Source: Pedobacter sp. JY14-1 (GTDB lineage Bacteria; Bacteroidota; Bacteroidia; Sphingobacteriales; Sphingobacteriaceae). Taken from it: DNA of 64,000 nucleotides. The notes beneath the pieces are model-generated. The model did no database searches and was not told where the DNA came from. It worked only from the letters and a program-made list of their open reading frames with translations. Within the stretch, counting starts at the first letter, position 1, and the number at the start of each line of letters is the position of its first letter. Below, one piece after another: positions 44,398-53,559 of this stretch. The DNA lies in the NCBI RefSeq assembly GCF_029269825.1, contig NZ_JARJHU010000001.1:186001-250000 (forward strand), in the 5' to 3' direction. A program made the position numbers and the translations under genes.

Positions 44398-46062
44398 TTA
44401 ATTTGTTGCTGTAAAATTACCGTCAGCCATCACTTCCTGTCCACCAGTCACCACACTCAGTTTCATGGCACCGGGATTAAGGTTGGAGGGTACCGCAACG
44501 GTAATCGTATTTTCCGTTGTTTTGATCGCCTGTACCGATATGGTCCCGAATTTAACGGTGGTAGACCAGTCGCCGGGGAAAAAACCAGAACCCTTTATCG
44601 TAATGATTGTTCCGGCAACACCCGAGGTCGGGGAAAACGAAGTAATGTCCGGCCCAACCATTTCAAATTCACCAGGCGCCGAAATCCGTCCACCGGGTAA
44701 GTCTACGGAAAGCTTAACCTTACCCGCATTCACCCCACCCGGAACGGTCACACGCAGGTTTGTAGCCGAGGTAGCCTGTGCCCAGGCGCTGGTCGTTCCA
44801 AAATAAACCGTATAGCCGTTATCTTTAATGAAGGCACCCTTGATGTCCACCTGTGCGCCGGGCGCAGCACTCTTCGGCGCAAACCCGGTTACCTCATATC
44901 CCTTCACCGTCACCTTGGCAGGTGCGACGATCTCCGTGTTGCCCAGCTTTAATGTCAGGGTATAGGAGCCTTCGGCCGTATTTTCAGGGACGATGAAACT
45001 ATATGTTGACTGATAGTCATAGCTTACAGAGGTGTAAGGCGCATCACCAAGCCTGGCCATTGGGTTATTTTCGTATGGGTTCTGCTGGTTGGGCAGGTTT
45101 GCCCCGGTTATGCGCAGTTGCATTAAAGGCATCACCGGCTCAGGTGTAACTGCCGTAATCGAAGCAGCCAGTATCTCAAACTCTCCCGGAAGATTAATCT
45201 TCTGCCCGTTATAAGCGATCGATACCGGCACCTTGCCACTCTGTCCTGAAGGCACCTGGGCCTGCATGAGGTAAGAATAAATGATCGGCGCCGGCTTATC
45301 ACCAAAATAAACGGTGAAAGCACTGCCATTGCTGAATTCCGGAAGCAGGTTATCACCGGAAAAGGTAATTACCGTGCCGATAGTTCCGGACTTCGGCGAA
45401 AAATCCTTTACATTGGCCAGAATGGTGAAATAATTTGTAGCTACTACCGGTATATTTCCGATAGATACCGTCACCGCTATCTGCCCGCCGTGGCGCGCAT
45501 TGATTCCGGCAGGGACCTCAACCTTGATTTCCGTATCGTTTACCGAAACCACCTTGGCCATCGTATTCTGGAAAGCCACCTTCACCTCATCCAGCTCCGG
45601 GCTGTAAAATTTCCCGCTGATCTTTACCAGATCGCCAGACTTGCCCATCGCAGGAACGATGTCGCCGGCAGCCGGGCTGGGTAAAGCTGCACTGATCAAT
45701 GCACCGAAAGCCGTTCCCCTTTCATCCCGTACATAAGCACGCGCATAGACCATATTCGGATAACCGACATTGAACCTGATGTTGGTTACCGTTTTGGCAA
45801 AGTTCCCCTCGCGAATATCGGTGCCCAGAGAAACCTTGGTACCGTTATTTTCATCGGCCACGCCGTTGCCGGAATAGACAAACCCGTAATCAAGCACCTT
45901 ATGTCTGCCCTTGCTCACTACATTGCCCTTAAATTCCATCACATTCGGCGAAAGTGCAGTTACGCTCAGGGTCTGCACTTCCGGAGCAGTCAGGTCATCG
46001 GCCTTTTTGCAGCCGGTTGCTGCCAGCAACAAAACGGCAATACCTAATAAAAATCTGTTCAT
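44398..46062 (-). CDS. IPT/TIG-domain surface lipoprotein
   Basis: A 554-residue exported protein read from ATG 46062 (MNRFLLG); Met two codons earlier at 46068 is equivalent. The lipobox ATGC is near residue 20. It consists of repeated immunoglobulin-like IPT/TIG domains, each beginning with a segment like FSPKSGTIGTVITFSGDNLL, FAPKSAAPGAQVDIKGAFI or FSPTSGVAGTIITIKGSGFF, with GEFE or similar connecting strands. Such proteins are surface adhesins or parts of glycan-binding complexes in Bacteroidota. No ligand can be predicted. The barrel protein gene lies just upstream. Confidence 0.87.
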   Translation of the reverse strand: MNRFLLGIAVLLLAATGCKKADDLTAPEVQTLSVTALSPNVMEFKGNVVSKGRHKVLDYGFVYSGNGVADENNGTKVSLGTDIREGNFAKTVTNIRFNVGYPNMVYARAYVRDERGTAFGALISAALPSPAAGDIVPAMGKSGDLVKISGKFYSPELDEVKVAFQNTMAKVVSVNDTEIKVEVPAGINARHGGQIAVTVSIGNIPVVATNYFTILANVKDFSPKSGTIGTVITFSGDNLLPEFSNGSAFTVYFGDKPAPIIYSYLMQAQVPSGQSGKVPVSIAYNGQKINLPGEFEILAASITAVTPEPVMPLMQLRITGANLPNQQNPYENNPMARLGDAPYTSVSYDYQSTYSFIVPENTAEGSYTLTLKLGNTEIVAPAKVTVKGYEVTGFAPKSAAPGAQVDIKGAFIKDNGYTVYFGTTSAWAQATSATNLRVTVPGGVNAGKVKLSVDLPGGRISAPGEFEMVGPDITSFSPTSGVAGTIITIKGSGFFPGDWSTTVKFGTISVQAIKTTENTITVAVPSNLNPGAMKLSVVTGGQEVMADGNFTATN

Positions 46063-46072
46063 GACCATCCGC

Positions 46073-46822
46073 TTAAAATGCATAACCAACCCTGATACCA
46101 TTCGTCAGCGAAGTACCGAAACCAGAACTCTGGCGCGTTCCTTCCATTACCGGTTGGGCCGGCTGATTATTTCCGGTCACCTTCACTTCCGGAAATTTGT
46201 AATCCGTTTTCATGTATCCGAGGTTGAATTCATAACCCAGAAAGAAATTCCTGGCAAGATAAAAATCGAAGCCTGCCACAGCCGTAATCCCATATCTGGA
46301 ATACGCTTCTTCAGTTATTTGCTGGATAGCATAGTATGGGGGCTGATTGATATAAATTTCCTGTGTCCAGGCGTTTGTAATTTCAGTGGTTACCTGGTTA
46401 TTGACCAGTTTCTGGCTGGATGACCTTTTACTGAAGACTACATCTGCACCCAGGTAAGGCGAAAGCCTGGAGGTACCCTTAAAGTGTTTTTCAAAACCGA
46501 GGTTAAGGGCAAAAGTAGTACTCTTGCGCTCCGATTTGCTGAAAGTGCTCTGCGTGCCATAAGGAGTACCCGAATTCAGTACCGAATCACGGGAACTGAT
46601 GTGAAAGCCAAACCTGATGGCGAGGTCATTATCTGCGAAATACCTTACCTTGATCTGGTTCAGCGAATTGTTCAGGCTCAGGTTACCCTTAAAAGGGTTA
46701 AAATTGAGTTCCGTAACAAACGATCCTTTTACCGGCTTAAAGGTCTTCAGAGAATCTGTGTCCTGAGCGTGGACAGAGAGCGCAGCGATTGCCAAAGCAA
46801 TGCTGAAAAGCGTTTTTTTCAT
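46073..46822 (-). CDS. Outer-membrane beta-barrel protein
   Basis: A 249-residue exported protein. Signal peptide to about residue 19 (ALSVHAQ), then alternating hydrophobic strands to a C-terminal aromatic residue (RVGYAF), the usual end of an outer-membrane barrel. Internal repeats of GFHISS, NLGFEKHFKG and GFDFYLARNFFLG types match the OMP_b-brl family. It is 4-10 bases upstream of the IPT/TIG lipoprotein gene, so the two likely form an envelope pair. The function is unknown. Confidence 0.82.
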   Translation of the reverse strand: MKKTLFSIALAIAALSVHAQDTDSLKTFKPVKGSFVTELNFNPFKGNLSLNNSLNQIKVRYFADNDLAIRFGFHISSRDSVLNSGTPYGTQSTFSKSERKSTTFALNLGFEKHFKGTSRLSPYLGADVVFSKRSSSQKLVNNQVTTEITNAWTQEIYINQPPYYAIQQITEEAYSRYGITAVAGFDFYLARNFFLGYEFNLGYMKTDYKFPEVKVTGNNQPAQPVMEGTRQSSGFGTSLTNGIRVGYAF

Positions 46823-46890
46823 GATGTTTTAAATAATTTGCGGCAAAAGTATGCAAAAACCAACATTTCACCCATGACGTTTCTAATATT

Positions 46891-47535
46891 TTATCCGTTT
46901 AAATTTCCAAGATAAATACTGTCAGAAATCCCCGATCTGTCGGCAGCTACAAAAGTCAGGTAAACCTCCATGCGAAGCGTTCTATACGCGGGGCCCAGTT
47001 TCAGCAGCCCCTTTTCATCGCTCCGTTCAGGCCCATCCAAATCAAACACTGCCGCAGCTCTTTCAGGAAAATAAGCCACCATTACTGCGCGGTCACCTTC
47101 GTAATTCCAGCTGCCGCCCCCTTCCATTTGCCAGGAAAACAAAAGCCCGTCTTCCTGCAAGACAGCGGCAGCCCTATATGGCCCCGCCACCTCACCTGCA
47201 GCCAGGCTCAGCCTTACCTTTTCATAGTTAACGGCAAACTCCGGGTAAGCACCTGCAACGCCATTGCGCAGGTTATATCCCAGGGCCAGATTATAGGAAG
47301 TCCTCCCCGTACCAGCCGCCTTTAAGGCAAAGCCCAGGTTTACCACACTCAGCAGCGGCCTCAGAAAATCAACCATCAGCGCCATCTTCATCCTCGAAGC
47401 CAGCTGCGCCCCGGAAGGATGCTTGCTTACCTTCCAGCCACACCTGCGCGCCACCTGCCGGCCATTCCTTACATAATACGACAGGTTACCGATCCGCCCC
47501 CGGTAAAAACCCATGAAACCATTGTCTCCAATCAT
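46891..47535 (-). CDS. DUF6266-family protein, copy 1
   Basis: A 214-residue protein of a family that I recognise as DUF6266: N-terminal MGFYRGRIGNLSYYVRNGRQ (from Met8), a middle helix FALKAAG, and a C-terminal VYLTFVAADRSGISDSIYLG. It has no signal peptide. The family is expanded in Pedobacter-like genomes and its function is unknown. The end LGNLNG resembles LGLING of the neighbouring copy. It follows copy 2 by 4 bases on the same strand, so the two are tandem paralogues that have diverged strongly. Confidence 0.8.
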   Translation of the reverse strand: MIGDNGFMGFYRGRIGNLSYYVRNGRQVARRCGWKVSKHPSGAQLASRMKMALMVDFLRPLLSVVNLGFALKAAGTGRTSYNLALGYNLRNGVAGAYPEFAVNYEKVRLSLAAGEVAGPYRAAAVLQEDGLLFSWQMEGGGSWNYEGDRAVMVAYFPERAAAVFDLDGPERSDEKGLLKLGPAYRTLRMEVYLTFVAADRSGISDSIYLGNLNG

Positions 47536-47539
47536 CGCA

Positions 47540-48172
47540 CTACCCGTTAATCAAACCCAAATAAGTACCATTGCTGGCATACCTGCCCCCGGCAGCTACC
47601 GTAAAGCAATAGGCGTGCAGCCGGTCATCCGCATAATCAGCCGGAACCGCCATCAGATAGCCCAGGTCCGCACGCAGCGCCCCAAACTTCACCAGTACCG
47701 GCTCAGCCCGCGTTTCGTTATACACCAGGAAACATACCTTGTCATTGTCCCGGTTATAAAATTCTTCCCTGTCTGCCACCCAAGTAAACAAAACCTCGCC
47801 CGCCGTAAATTCCGCCCTGGCGGAATTCAGCGGTGCCTGCCTGCCCCTGCTGATCAGCAGTTCAGGGTATGCAACAACAAGCCCCGTTTCCGTATTCCTT
47901 ACCAGTACCGGCAAGTTATATTTCAACGCCAGTGCCATAGGCAACTGCGCCTGATTATAGGCAAAACCCAGATCAATGAATACTTTAATTTTAGCCAGGC
48001 AATGCATAGTCAGTCTGAACCTTTGCCGGCTGCACTGCAGCCCGGCACTATGTCGCCTTGCCCCGGCATGTGGCAATGCCGAGACCAGGTATTTTCCCCT
48101 TAGCTTTCTGCCCACAAGGCCACCGGTCTTTCCGCTGAAACCACCAAACAGGCCATCATATAAAATTCCCAT
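47540..48172 (-). CDS. DUF6266-family protein, copy 2
   Basis: A 210-residue paralogue of the next gene. The N-terminus MGILYDGLFGGFSGKTGGLV (Gly-rich loop then VGRKLRGKY) is typical of DUF6266. The C-terminal half has the same strand order as copy 1 (DKVCFLVYN, then AYCFTVAAGGRYASNGTYLG). No signal peptide. It is complete. Its role is unknown. It sits directly downstream of a truncated third copy, which suggests an old local duplication array. Confidence 0.8.
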   Translation of the reverse strand: MGILYDGLFGGFSGKTGGLVGRKLRGKYLVSALPHAGARRHSAGLQCSRQRFRLTMHCLAKIKVFIDLGFAYNQAQLPMALALKYNLPVLVRNTETGLVVAYPELLISRGRQAPLNSARAEFTAGEVLFTWVADREEFYNRDNDKVCFLVYNETRAEPVLVKFGALRADLGYLMAVPADYADDRLHAYCFTVAAGGRYASNGTYLGLING

Positions 48173-48242
48173 ATCTGTTATTTTTATGAATTGAACATTA
48201 AAACCGGGAAGGGATCCGGCAGATACCTCCCCGGCTCCACCA

Positions 48243-48503
48243 TTACTGGATTTCCAGCGGACCGAACACCTCGCTGCTGCTGTTCATCTTCCCTTTCTCA
48301 GACACGAAAAACAACCAGGTATACACCTGGTCACCAGACCAGTTTACGGGTACCGGCATGTCATACCCCAATGCCGATCTTTGCGCCGCAGCCACCATAG
48401 AACAAAACTCATCCTTTGCCGTATTGTACACCACTATAGTAACCTTGTCGCTAGTGGCCAATCTGCTCCAGCACCAGCCGCACATCCAGCCCATAAAAAT
48501 CAC
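48243..48503 (-). pseudogene. Truncated third DUF6266 copy (C-terminal part only)
   Basis: The open frame encodes SDKVTIVVYNTAKDEFCSMV and a C-terminal YTWLFFVSEKGK that match the last 70 residues of the two intact copies. The N-terminal 130 residues are missing, and similarity begins at about 48455, next to the stop of the HTH-like gene at 48451. The 16 codons before that point share no family likeness and overlap the other gene out of frame. I read this as a remnant after deletion or recombination. Confidence 0.65.
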
Positions 48504-48642
48504 TGAACTGCACCACCGTTACCGGTTTATATTTCGGAATACCATAGCGGGCACGCACCGCCGACAAACGCAGCTTAGCAGGAGTAACAGTTAGTCCGGT
48601 AAGGACCATCACATCTTTCGTGTTGAGGAATAATCTAGCCAT
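48451..48642 (-). CDS. Small helix-turn-helix (MerR/excisionase-like) protein
   Basis: A 63-residue protein read from ATG 48642 (MARLFLNTKDVMVLTGLTVT). The pattern LNTKDVMVLTG, then AKLRLSAVRARYGIP, then VVQFSDFYGLDVRLVLEQI fits a winged helix excisionase or small MerR-like DNA binder. It may be a former element of an integrated cassette. It directly precedes the decayed DUF6266 copy. A longer in-frame start at 48678 is possible but unsupported. Confidence 0.55.
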   Translation of the reverse strand: MARLFLNTKDVMVLTGLTVTPAKLRLSAVRARYGIPKYKPVTVVQFSDFYGLDVRLVLEQIGH

Positions 48643-48788
48643 AAGAGCACAATAAATCAGATTATCTTCAATATACAACCTGAAGTTGCAGCTTGAAATT
48701 GATAAATCTCATTAAAACAACCTGCTTAGATGCTAAAGGCATCTTTTTCCATATTGTACTTCTCAAAAAAATGCAATACAATATCCAT

Positions 48789-49754
48789 ATGACAGTTACA
48801 ATTGCATTAAACGAACCACAAGCCGGCTACCTGCACGAACCACAAAACGACGTTACAGATCCAGGAGGCAACATCCGAAGAAACGATCTGCTGTATAAAG
48901 GCATACTCGAAGATCTGTTTGATGACTTTCTGCGTTTCATGATTCCAAATGCAGATGAACGAATTGATATGCAGCGCGGATTTGAATTTCTTAACAAGGA
49001 GCTCGAACAGCTCTTCCCTCCCGAGGAAAATATCTACCAACCAAGAATCATCGATCAACTTGTAAAGATTTATACCCGGGATGGCAAAGAAGAATGGATA
49101 TTACTTCATCTGGAAATTCAGGACAGATATTCATCTGATTTTAGCGAACGCATGTTCCGGTATTTCATCCGCATTTATGATAAATACCAGAGGCCCATTT
49201 CTGCATACGCGATCCTAACCGAAGCAAGCAGTATTGTCCGGAGCAATATTTTCTCCCTCTCCTGCTTGGGTACCAAAGTCGATTACACCTTCAACATGTT
49301 CAAAATGGCCACTCAGGACGAAGCCCAACTTGAAAACAGTGAAAATCCCTTCGCAAAAGTAGTTCTCATCGCAAAAGCGGCCCTTCAGGGTAAGGCATTG
49401 CAAGAACATGCAAGAGACACCTTCCTGCTCGAAGTAAAAACCAAGCTCGCCAGGCACCTGCTTTCCCAAAGCATGCACAAAAACAAAATCAGGATACTTA
49501 TTAACTTCTTAAAATACCATATCCGCTTTACCGACAATCGAAATAACACTATCTTTGAGCAAAGACTCGACGAAATCACAGAAAGGAGCACTACCATGGG
49601 AATCGAAGAACAAATAATAGATCTGGCAACAAAGGAAGGCGTAAAGCAGGGAAAACTGCAGACTGCACGCGAAATGAAAGCAGACGGGCAATCTGATGAA
49701 CTGATAGCCAAATACACCAAACTCAGCATTGAAGAAATCAAAAACCTCAAATAG
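48789..49754 (+). CDS. Rpn-type PD-(D/E)xK nuclease/transposase family protein, copy 1
   Basis: A 321-residue protein of the Rpn/PDDEXK transposase family, which promotes recombination in relatives and cuts DNA in vitro. The conserved start is NDLLYKGILEDLFDDFLRF with the acidic residues of the nuclease core. GFEFLNKEL and WILLHLEIQ (the E-x-Q end of the motif) follow. The C-terminus (GIEEQIIDLATKEGVKQGKL, then AREMKADGQ) is the helical coil typical of the family. I start at ATG 48789; the open frame begins earlier. It has its own terminator. A second copy lies at the right window edge. Confidence 0.87.
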   Translation: MTVTIALNEPQAGYLHEPQNDVTDPGGNIRRNDLLYKGILEDLFDDFLRFMIPNADERIDMQRGFEFLNKELEQLFPPEENIYQPRIIDQLVKIYTRDGKEEWILLHLEIQDRYSSDFSERMFRYFIRIYDKYQRPISAYAILTEASSIVRSNIFSLSCLGTKVDYTFNMFKMATQDEAQLENSENPFAKVVLIAKAALQGKALQEHARDTFLLEVKTKLARHLLSQSMHKNKIRILINFLKYHIRFTDNRNNTIFEQRLDEITERSTTMGIEEQIIDLATKEGVKQGKLQTAREMKADGQSDELIAKYTKLSIEEIKNLK

Positions 49755-49789
49755 CAAAGGAGGCCCTTACGGACCTCCTTTGCTATTTG
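49748..49789 (+). terminator. Strong terminator of the Rpn-type gene
   Basis: A 16-bp perfect stem (CAAATAGCAAAGGAGG at 49748-49763 with 49774-49789) starting at the stop codon, with a 10-base loop. The stem is long but its 3' side lacks a long T-run. It could also terminate read-through from the minus-strand Crp-like gene. Confidence 0.7.
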
Positions 49790-49837
49790 ATCATCTCAGA
49801 TTCAAACCAGATCCGGGAAAGATCAGACACCTCTTCG

Positions 49838-50440
49838 CTAAAACAACCTGCTTAAATGTTCCGGCGTCATTCCCAGATAACTTGCGATATGCTTCTGAGC
49901 AAAAGCATGCCAGATCTGTATGCCAAACAACTCTTTAAATCGTGCTACGCGTTGTTCGCAGGGGAGCCTCAGCATCATCATCTTTTCCCGGTAACGACTG
50001 CTTTGCTTCGCCAGGATCCGTTTTGCCAGACCCACAGCCTCAGGTGCAGATAGCTTCAGTTCGGAGAAATTTCCCTTGCTGAACGGCACCATTACACCGC
50101 CGGGCGCTATCTCTATACAGCAATCACTTACTGCCCCGTTGAAAAAACCATTCGCATCTACCATGATCTCCATTGGCCGGTAAAACTCCCCCGTTTGCTG
50201 CACCTCCAGTCCATCCGCGGTAACCTGATCGAAATATGCCCTTGCGTAAGTGCCCTCCAGCCAGTAAGCAACCTCCGGAACCTGCCCCCTTTGCAGCACC
50301 TGTTGCAGTTTCTTTACCTCAACAGGTTGCAGCATTGGCGTTATCGCCGGATTGAACAGGTCCGAAAGTTCCATTTCGGCATTCAGGTGCGTGAGCAGAT
50401 TTGTTACGACAGCGTTGGGATCTATGGGATGTTCTATCAT
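49838..50440 (-). CDS. Crp/Fnr-family transcriptional regulator
   Basis: A 200-residue regulator with an N-terminal cyclic-nucleotide-binding-like beta roll (QVPEVAYWLEGTYARAYF, then GEFYRPMEIM) and a C-terminal winged helix with the recognition motif IASYLGMTPEHLSRLF. The residues for binding cAMP (RxS in the phosphate cassette) are not evident, as is usual for the many Bacteroidota members of unknown ligand. It ends at the terminator of the Rpn gene. Start codon ATG 50440. Confidence 0.88.
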   Translation of the reverse strand: MIEHPIDPNAVVTNLLTHLNAEMELSDLFNPAITPMLQPVEVKKLQQVLQRGQVPEVAYWLEGTYARAYFDQVTADGLEVQQTGEFYRPMEIMVDANGFFNGAVSDCCIEIAPGGVMVPFSKGNFSELKLSAPEAVGLAKRILAKQSSRYREKMMMLRLPCEQRVARFKELFGIQIWHAFAQKHIASYLGMTPEHLSRLF

Positions 50441-50480
50441 ATTTCAGGTTATTTTTTCTTGAATATTGTCTATTCCTGTT

Positions 50481-50801
50481 TCAGTAAGAGAGGGCGAGTC
50501 GGTACTCCCTTGGTCCCACCCCCTCCCTCCGTTTAAAACTCCTGGTAAAGTGCCCATGGTCACAACAGCCAATGGTATACGCAATCTCGCTCACTTTCAG
50601 GGATGAATGTATAAGGAGATGAAGCGCTTCCAGATGTAGTCGTTCCTGGATTAGCTCATATACTGTTTTTCCGAAACGGCGCCTGGTGAAGCCGTTCAGC
50701 ACGTACAGCGTAGTATTCAACCGGGCTGCATAGAACTCCGGATGATGCTGTTCCCGGAAATGCTGTTCAAGAAGAATTTCAAAATCGCTGATATATTCCA
50801 T
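50481..50801 (-). CDS. AraC-family helix-turn-helix protein, DNA-binding domain only
   Basis: A 106-residue protein, nearly only the C-terminal AraC unit: FYAARLNTTLYVLNGFTRRR as the first helix-turn-helix and VSEIAYTIGCCDHGHFTRSF as the second. There is no sensing domain. It is followed by the Crp-like gene 40 bases downstream on the same strand; both could be controlled together. Its targets are unknown. Confidence 0.8.
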   Translation of the reverse strand: MEYISDFEILLEQHFREQHHPEFYAARLNTTLYVLNGFTRRRFGKTVYELIQERLHLEALHLLIHSSLKVSEIAYTIGCCDHGHFTRSFKRREGVGPREYRLALSY

Positions 50802-50899
50802 ACAGATTTCAGTTTTATGAAATCCAAAGCTTTTTATTCTACTAAAGCGAACTGGCCTGCGGTAGGTGAGTGTTTTGCATCAGTTCTTTACTAATTGAA

Positions 50900-53536
50900 T
50901 TATTTCGAACCTGAAACAAGCCAGGTTGGCACACCAGTTTTCATTTTTGAAAGCGTCTCTACCAGCGCTTCATCGCTACCCGAAACTGTTATTGCCTTTT
51001 CTTCCCAAAAAATTGCACCCTTCAGATCACCCGTTTTGTATAACAAATTTGCATACGTATCTATACTATGATAATCGCCAGGACGTTGACTGATCTCTTC
51101 CTTCATCACATTGGTCGCTAACTTCAAGACTTGATCATCATTACTTTTAAGAAAAGCCCACCAACATAAAGCATTTGCGTTAAGATATCTCACACCACTT
51201 GTCAGCGCACGTCGATAATATTTCAGAAAACTAGCTTCGAAACCAGGAATATTTTCACTAGAGGCATAAAAAGCAGTTTCGCATGCCCAAACCAACTCCT
51301 CACCAATATCTCCATACTTGCTTGCGAGCTTCCTTTCCATTGTGCTCCAGTCTGGGTGGTCAACTTTATCAAACGGTTCAATTTCTTCACGATAAATTAC
51401 AGACATCACTTTTTTCTCGGCGCTACCGCGTCCCAATACACCGTTGATCCTCGCTTTATTGCGCCAATAAAACATAAATCCGCTATCCAGACTAGACTTC
51501 GTCGTCTTACCAATAATCAATAGATTATCATTTGTGAAGCGATTATTTAGAGAAAGGTAATACCTGTCCCCTGCTTTCGATATCATATCATTGTCTTGCT
51601 TTTTAATTGCTGATAGGGTCAGCTTTCTTAAAAAAGCCGAGTCCGCTCGTCCCGAATTATATTCAAGAACCCATTCATTATATCTGTCCACAGTATCTGG
51701 CGAACTGAATCCCAGTAAGTTTGCCAATGTATCTACTGCAATAGCTGACCACAATTTTTTATTGCTGGCACGAATAGACTCCAGTTTAACTTTTGCAACT
51801 TCTCTGTCGTAAGTGATCAAACCATTCTGTTCGGATTCAACGTCAAAGGGCTGCGTATATATCGAACCGCTCAAACCCAAACGCTCGAATTTCACAAGCG
51901 TATCAATCATTTTGCTGTATTGGTTTAACATAGTCCCTGGGGTTACCAAACCGTCATATCCCCAACCAGAATTAATGTCGTCCCACAGATGACCTTGAAC
52001 TGGTACGCCTATGCCACCGAATTCACCGCATACCCAAGCCTTACCTGCTTGCTTTATGGGCATCATTGGATTCGGATAACTATGGACATCTGTCATGTCT
52101 GCATCCACATATGGGTCCTCACTTGGACTTCTAAGCTGACCATTGACATACAGAAATTCACCGCTATGTCCATTAACAAGCCTAGAGGGATCTTTTGCTT
52201 TAAGCCAATTAGTTAGACGCTTCTGTTCGTACTGGCCCCATTTCTCGTTAAATAGTACCCAGGTTGTAATACTTGGATAATTACGTAACTGGTCGACGAT
52301 CTCTTCACTTTCCTTTTCAAACTGCTTTTTTGAACCTTCAGGCAACTGTTGGTTTGGGTTCACTAAATCTTGCCAGACCAATATTCCCAGTCGGTCAGTA
52401 TAATAATACCACCTTGCAGGCTCTACTTTAATGTGCTTTCGTATCGTATTAAACCCCATAGACTTAATGGCTTCAATATCAAACTTTAGCGCCTCATCAG
52501 TCGGAGCGGTGTATAAGCCATCGGGCCAAAATCCCTGGTCAAGTGTACCGAGATTATATACGTATTTATTATTGAGCATAATTCGATCATAGCCGTCCTT
52601 ATCCTTGCCAACGCTAACTTTGCGCATACCGAAATAGCTTTTAACTCGGTCCATGCCCAAGCCTACCTCTAGATCATATAAAAATGGGTCATCTGGTGTC
52701 CACATACGGGGTGCCGGAATTTTGATTTTCAAGTCAATTTGATCTTTGCTGCTTGACTTTTCGATGATTCTGCAGGTCTTGCAGCCCGGGATTTTGATGG
52801 ACAACTTCCGGTTTGCTGCGTTTGCAGAAGACAGCCTGACAGTTAGATTTAAAACTTCATTATCGATATCCGGCGAAATACTAAGATTTTTGATATAGTC
52901 AAGCGGCACAGTCTCCATCCAAACTGTTTGCCAGATTCCTGAACTTGCAGTATAGTATATATTGGCAGGATCAAGAACCTGCTTGCCATGTGGCCCAATT
53001 CCTTTGTCTGTCGGATCATAAACCCTTACGATGACTTCATTTTCGCCGTTTTTAAGCGCGTCAGTTACATCATAAGAGAAAGACGTGTATCCCCCGGTGT
53101 GCGTACCTACATTCTTTTTATTTACATATACTGTTGCTTCCCAATCCACAGCACCGAAGTGTAAAATAGTCCTGCTGCTCTTCTTTTTTTCAAATGAAAA
53201 GACCTTCCTGTACCAAAGTATCTCGTCCGGTTTTAAGGCTTTTTTTACGCCAGAAAGTGCTGATTCGATAGGGAAAGGCACTAAAATCTGATCATCAAAT
53301 TTGGTCGGCTGCGTTGATTTTCCAACTATCGAATAGCTCCACAAGCCATTAAGGTTTGTCCAGTTGCCACGCTGCAAGATTGGCCGCGGGTATTCTTTAT
53401 GTACATTTGTTTCACTCACTTGCCCTGTCCATCTGGTATCCAGTTGAACCTTCTGTCTTTTCCATTGCGCGTGGCAGATGGTTGCTATCCCTAACAAAAA
53501 CAATAGCACTTGGACAGTCTTATTCATTTTTCGCAT
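50900..53536 (-). CDS. Secreted glycoside hydrolase family 2 enzyme
   Basis: An 878-residue exported GH2 enzyme read from ATG 53536 (MRKMNKTVQ), where a signal peptide ends near CHAQ. Domains in order: jelly-roll N domain (PRPILQRGNWTNLNGLWSYS), immunoglobulin-like domain, TIM barrel, and a 300-residue helical C-terminal region. The acid/base Glu431 is in LFNEKWGQ and the nucleophile Glu505 is in CGEFGGIG. The family includes beta-galactosidases, glucuronidases and mannosidases, so the substrate sugar is uncertain. It is the last gene of the SusCD-linked set, 24 bases after the amidohydrolase, in a low-GC stretch. Confidence 0.88.
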   Translation of the reverse strand: MRKMNKTVQVLLFLLGIATICHAQWKRQKVQLDTRWTGQVSETNVHKEYPRPILQRGNWTNLNGLWSYSIVGKSTQPTKFDDQILVPFPIESALSGVKKALKPDEILWYRKVFSFEKKKSSRTILHFGAVDWEATVYVNKKNVGTHTGGYTSFSYDVTDALKNGENEVIVRVYDPTDKGIGPHGKQVLDPANIYYTASSGIWQTVWMETVPLDYIKNLSISPDIDNEVLNLTVRLSSANAANRKLSIKIPGCKTCRIIEKSSSKDQIDLKIKIPAPRMWTPDDPFLYDLEVGLGMDRVKSYFGMRKVSVGKDKDGYDRIMLNNKYVYNLGTLDQGFWPDGLYTAPTDEALKFDIEAIKSMGFNTIRKHIKVEPARWYYYTDRLGILVWQDLVNPNQQLPEGSKKQFEKESEEIVDQLRNYPSITTWVLFNEKWGQYEQKRLTNWLKAKDPSRLVNGHSGEFLYVNGQLRSPSEDPYVDADMTDVHSYPNPMMPIKQAGKAWVCGEFGGIGVPVQGHLWDDINSGWGYDGLVTPGTMLNQYSKMIDTLVKFERLGLSGSIYTQPFDVESEQNGLITYDREVAKVKLESIRASNKKLWSAIAVDTLANLLGFSSPDTVDRYNEWVLEYNSGRADSAFLRKLTLSAIKKQDNDMISKAGDRYYLSLNNRFTNDNLLIIGKTTKSSLDSGFMFYWRNKARINGVLGRGSAEKKVMSVIYREEIEPFDKVDHPDWSTMERKLASKYGDIGEELVWACETAFYASSENIPGFEASFLKYYRRALTSGVRYLNANALCWWAFLKSNDDQVLKLATNVMKEEISQRPGDYHSIDTYANLLYKTGDLKGAIFWEEKAITVSGSDEALVETLSKMKTGVPTWLVSGSK

Positions 53537-53559
53537 AATTTGGATTTTAAATTTCAATT

